Of a DNA stretch of 64,000 bases, positions 63,001-64,000 are shown piece after piece (the first letter of the stretch is position 1; the number at the start of each line of letters is the position of its first letter). The notes beneath the pieces are model-generated. The model made no database searches. It was not told the DNA's origin and was given only the letters and a program-made list of their open reading frames with translations. Position numbers and translations under genes: made by a program. The stretch is from Cladocopium goreaui (Eukaryota; Sar; Dinophyceae; Suessiales; Symbiodiniaceae): the NCBI GenBank assembly GCA_947184155.2, contig CAMXCT020000378.1, forward strand, positions 130,001 to 194,000, in the 5' to 3' direction.

Positions 63001-63583
63001 GGACCTGGCCATTTTGGGGTATCAATGGTAATGGCAATCATTGGGTGCAAACATGTGAAACCAACATTTGGTGGATATTCAAGCCATTGGCATTGATCCA
63101 CGCAAATAAAAGCACTCCCAGCCCAAACTCATGGCAAGGCAGGATCAGAATATAGTATATTCCAGAAAGTATGTCAGAATAGATGCCAGATAGGATGCCA
63201 GAAAGAATGTCAAATAGAATCTCAGAAAAGAATGTAAGATAGTATGTCAGAACATATATGCCACATATACGTCCAGATGATATGTCAGAAACTATGTCAG
63301 AATAGTGTGTCAGGGTGGGGATCACTCTTAGTAAGGCAATTTTGAAAATATATTTCAGGTTCGGAATTTTCAAACTGTTGTCCTTCAGGCGCCGAAGCTC
63401 CCGTTGAAGGTCAGCATCGCCCCATGTCAACTGGTCCAGTCCCACTTCCATTTCAACAAGTCCAACTTCATCGATTAGGGTGTTGGTTGAATGGACTTGG
63501 GACTCTAGCTGGCACGGCATCCCTTGTAACCCTGTAGACACTGTAGTGGGCAAAAAGATTGTAACACACAGAATCAGCATCAT
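51008..63583 (-). CDS. Gene D: multi-exon Ig-like secreted protein (model)
   Basis: Proposed minus gene from a signal-peptide ATG at 63583 to a stop near 51008 (tail MLHLAELKALS). Exons include FDPTTEEGAQALGLASPLP (about 56400), VVRVVTTGTNEAPVGPVGPE (about 56680) and TDDEGDACHLS (about 54700). These echo the FDPTT, V-x-V and TDDSG motifs of gene A, so D is probably a paralogue. Inferred role: extracellular or surface adhesin-like protein. Borders are uncertain, and the 51.0-52.6 kb exons could form a separate gene. Confidence 0.45.
51020..52577 (-). CDS. Gene D 3-prime exon cluster
   Basis: 52250-52500 reads ILGPARLKPALTVMLWCPSR, CTEVVNFTSEVTHLDEVSVS. 51750-51930 reads RSVKSLLAKPCEADENEKRM, QRMSNLSSERCGRYCEQKQK. 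51290-51460 reads VRHLKWRRLDATRSFEDLRA, LKGLEELLSGASCKFKEPDP. 51020-51230 reads STNWPSEPLGTPLFKPLKRS, FNFDTMLHLAELKALS then stop. Plus-strand frames of 149 and 169 codons here are judged antisense. Confidence 0.5.
53290..54900 (-). CDS. Gene D exon cluster, TDDEG motif
   Basis: 54665-54760 reads CTVHLVDGDFTDDEGDACHL. 54530-54650 reads AILATSAHVVCCGKPHPKVG. 54190-54360 reads TQGLRPRCGESIAGRGAAPP, SALATCASDVRCAVAAFRRC. 53850-54000 reads LNNKNPEVSVCSEDPDGELL, LPLKEAKRPKKGKSPAGSAS. 53290-53430 reads GESIGLVAAWRRLRILTSSA. TGGAAATCTG (54381-54422) and ACACAAAGTG (54827-54861) 10-bp arrays lie in introns. Confidence 0.55.
55166..55940 (-). CDS. Gene D exon cluster
   Basis: 55855-55940 reads HYVVHGLLDEQMFALATLDL. 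55650-55800 reads SSTSTLSTKLVVWGLLVVPS, SMDRSDGAKSVLFPSQVPKL. 55300-55480 reads GHWAMSVLRGSKQLPAPSSQ, PEMSSGCQMVAVNFTFTAGS. The 230-codon frame across the block is a chance fusion of exon frames with introns and with the ATCCTATGG array at 55231-55286. Confidence 0.52.
56300..57400 (-). CDS. Gene D Ig-like exons
   Basis: 57265-57390 reads VAAISREAFIPSRPTRPQVR, HAVNSQLWVCFLESFPYRSC. 56990-57075 reads FICQAGALLGLSAAVVAPSR. 56620-56725 reads MPNLAQFFSTVVRVVTTGTN, EAPVGPVGPEG. 56320-56425 reads FDPTTEEGAQALGLASPLPK, EGFGEITLDVSWH. The last two resemble gene A Ig-like exons. An 11-bp CATGTGGATCT array spans 57101-57190. Confidence 0.6.
57101..57190. repeat. 11-bp array CATGTGGATCT
   Basis: Eight near-perfect copies in a gene D intron, followed at 57229-57258 by a 10-bp TGGATTCTTT array. 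Confidence 0.93.
57440..58830 (-). CDS. Gene D exon cluster
   Basis: 58690-58800 reads MDKLRIAPLARQHEHCTSQT, WAFIQNFEPLPQS. 58260-58420 reads CATAIAAIAAIAMLMRKVKA, AGAVMAVSWVSEPRYLAKIC. 57720-58026 reads SVAIAAISKSSATASRNQCE, QLHEDHEVLRLSQNEFAPCF and LPDTAALIQKRDGLCHELIK. 57440-57650 is open in three minus frames, so its frame is undecided. Confidence 0.52.
58990..60035 (-). CDS. Gene D exon cluster
   Basis: 59960-60035 reads PRKEGGGGAAANATVKTEAE. 59470-59560 reads CDCQEMFVEVTQASSPPPPL, PEPESQIESIRKG. 58990-59200 reads LHLSRRFSLTAATRSGTWLG, LPAPPAAVLAGDAAIGPRRR. A 10-bp TAAAGATATC array lies at 59211-59255. Confidence 0.52.
60266..61850 (-). CDS. Gene D exon cluster
   Basis: 61770-61850 reads QSCSTVQIKVRVGPCTATWV. 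61345-61590 reads SASLLRRPCFARDFTDRPWN, IFGRWFAFALVSKDQKLELA and LFNWQPKGRSRGG. 60700-60790 reads PTAWSSECQTPLIVDEVPRI. 60300-60470 reads TTMESRVVLFESFVHMVHLT, CDFGGPCTVFSVDRGFRLSK. 60860-61130 holds only GTAGATGTGAA-type repeats. Confidence 0.55.
61970..62850 (-). CDS. Gene D exon cluster
   Basis: 62740-62850 reads SLESRRLAEAGARIGKVPRP. 62525-62605 reads EPGASATLRMAATYPAKYEV, QLVG and meets a stop unless spliced near GTGGGATGAG. 61970-62140 reads SEAHFLSRTLPPQARCEVSG, SLFGVGLASLASPPSAERFG. An 11-bp GTCGTCGCATT array lies at 62381-62413. Confidence 0.52.
63150..63340. repeat. GATATGCCAGA minisatellite, copy 2
   Basis: Shorter copy of the array at 24427-24910 (AGTATGTCAGAATAGATGCCAGATAGG...). 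It is followed by the same flank GGTGGGGATCAC...AGTAAGGCAATTT. It falls in what is probably the first intron of gene D. Confidence 0.8.
63370..63583 (-). CDS. Gene D first exon with signal peptide
   Basis: ATG at 63581-63583 opens MMLILCVTIFLPTTVSTGLQ, GMPCQLESQVHSTNTLIDEV, GLVEMEVGLDQLTWGDADLQ and RELRRLKDNSLKIPNLKYI. It has a hydrophobic core of about 12 residues and a cleavage candidate after VST or STG, followed by a helical, acidic stretch. The open frame runs on into the minisatellite, which is presumably intron. Start chosen as the first ATG of a clean signal peptide. Confidence 0.6.
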
Positions 63584-64000
63584 TTTGATCAGGCATTCTT
63601 TTTGCTAATCCTTTCTCCCTATTACGAAAAATACCCCCAAATGACAAAAACTAGGTGCGATTTCCAATTTTGGGAAATGTCAAATTGGTTAATCTGATTT
63701 TTAATTGATCCCCTTGAGGAAACAATTTTAAAAATGAAGGTACCATGTGAGGGTTTCACCCCCAAAGAATAAAAAACTAGTCAACACCGGGGTGTCTTTT
63801 ATTGGGGTCCGTCCTTTAAAATCGTCAATTTTAGTTTTTTTAATTCAGGTGTTGGTGTTTTATTTGATACTAGGCGAAAGCTTCGAAATCCTATTCTTGG
63901 CAGTATTCTATTTAAAGATTATTTTCATGGATTTTGAAATTAGAAACAAAAACCGGTTTAATCCCTTCCCCCTGTTGCTAAACAGTCGCCCCTTCACCCA
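63584..64000. promoter_or_regulatory. Upstream region of gene D, nothing specific seen
   Basis: AT-rich sequence with no coding frame in the gene D direction. Dinoflagellate promoters lack a firm consensus, and none is claimed. An AG at about 63606 (GGATTAG|C on the minus strand) could accept a spliced leader. Confidence 0.3.

Noticed and set aside
10030..63583. A single gene spanning the whole exon field
   Set aside because: Two additional signal-peptide or ATG starts with nearby stops and a cytoplasmic-type PPGG protein in the middle argue for several genes; this remains unproven.
1..64000. tRNA, rRNA and snRNA genes
   Set aside because: No cloverleaf with A/B boxes and no rRNA or snRNA core was noticed by eye; a covariance search was not possible here.

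Overview
The window looks like nuclear DNA of a dinoflagellate, probably Symbiodiniaceae-like. This is inferred from gene architecture, not from a marker gene. From about 10 kb to 63.6 kb one strand (minus) carries dozens of short exons of roughly 35-800 bp, with acceptors of the form AG|G. Donors include GT, GC and GA; one GC-AG intron pair and one GA-AG intron are fixed by reading frame around 49.7-50.6 kb. There are also introner-like elements whose terminal inverted repeats carry the splice sites. No bacterial-type genes, rRNA, tRNA or CRISPR array was seen.

Layout. 1-3.47 kb is a CAG-rich satellite built from two monomer types. 3.5-4.4 kb is unique sequence with a relic introner-like element and a 188-bp inverted-repeat element. 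4.39-10.03 kb holds two head-to-tail copies of a composite repeat (2.5 and 3.15 kb). Each copy contains, in the same order, a GC-rich leader, palindromic TGTAAATTACA units, an ACACAGAAG minisatellite, a second GC-rich block and a 21-bp minisatellite. The second copy ends at the stop codon of the first gene.

10.03-63.58 kb is a head-to-tail, all-minus exon field that I divide tentatively into four genes. Gene A (39.29 to 10.03 kb) starts with a signal-peptide-like N-terminus, runs through Ig-like beta-sandwich segments (recurring FDPxT, V-x-D/TDxSG and GxPV motifs) and ends in about four membrane segments, so it is probably a large surface or secretory-pathway protein. Gene B (about 47.9 to 39.45 kb) has helical, ARM/HEAT-like exons. 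Gene C (50.96 to at least 47.96 kb) encodes a protein with repeated PPGG-(K/R)-S-x-x-x-L-G motifs, as in the JPT/HN1 (Jupiter) microtubule-associated family. Gene D (63.58 to about 51.0 kb) again begins with a signal peptide and carries Ig-like segments related to gene A. Gene borders are inferences; transcript data could merge or split them.

Introns are packed with short tandem arrays whose periods cluster at 9-12 bp, with AT microsatellites and hairpins. Most long open frames, on either strand, are repeat translations or antisense shadows. Exon limits are given exactly only where splice sites and phase agreed; other exon limits are approximate to tens of bases.
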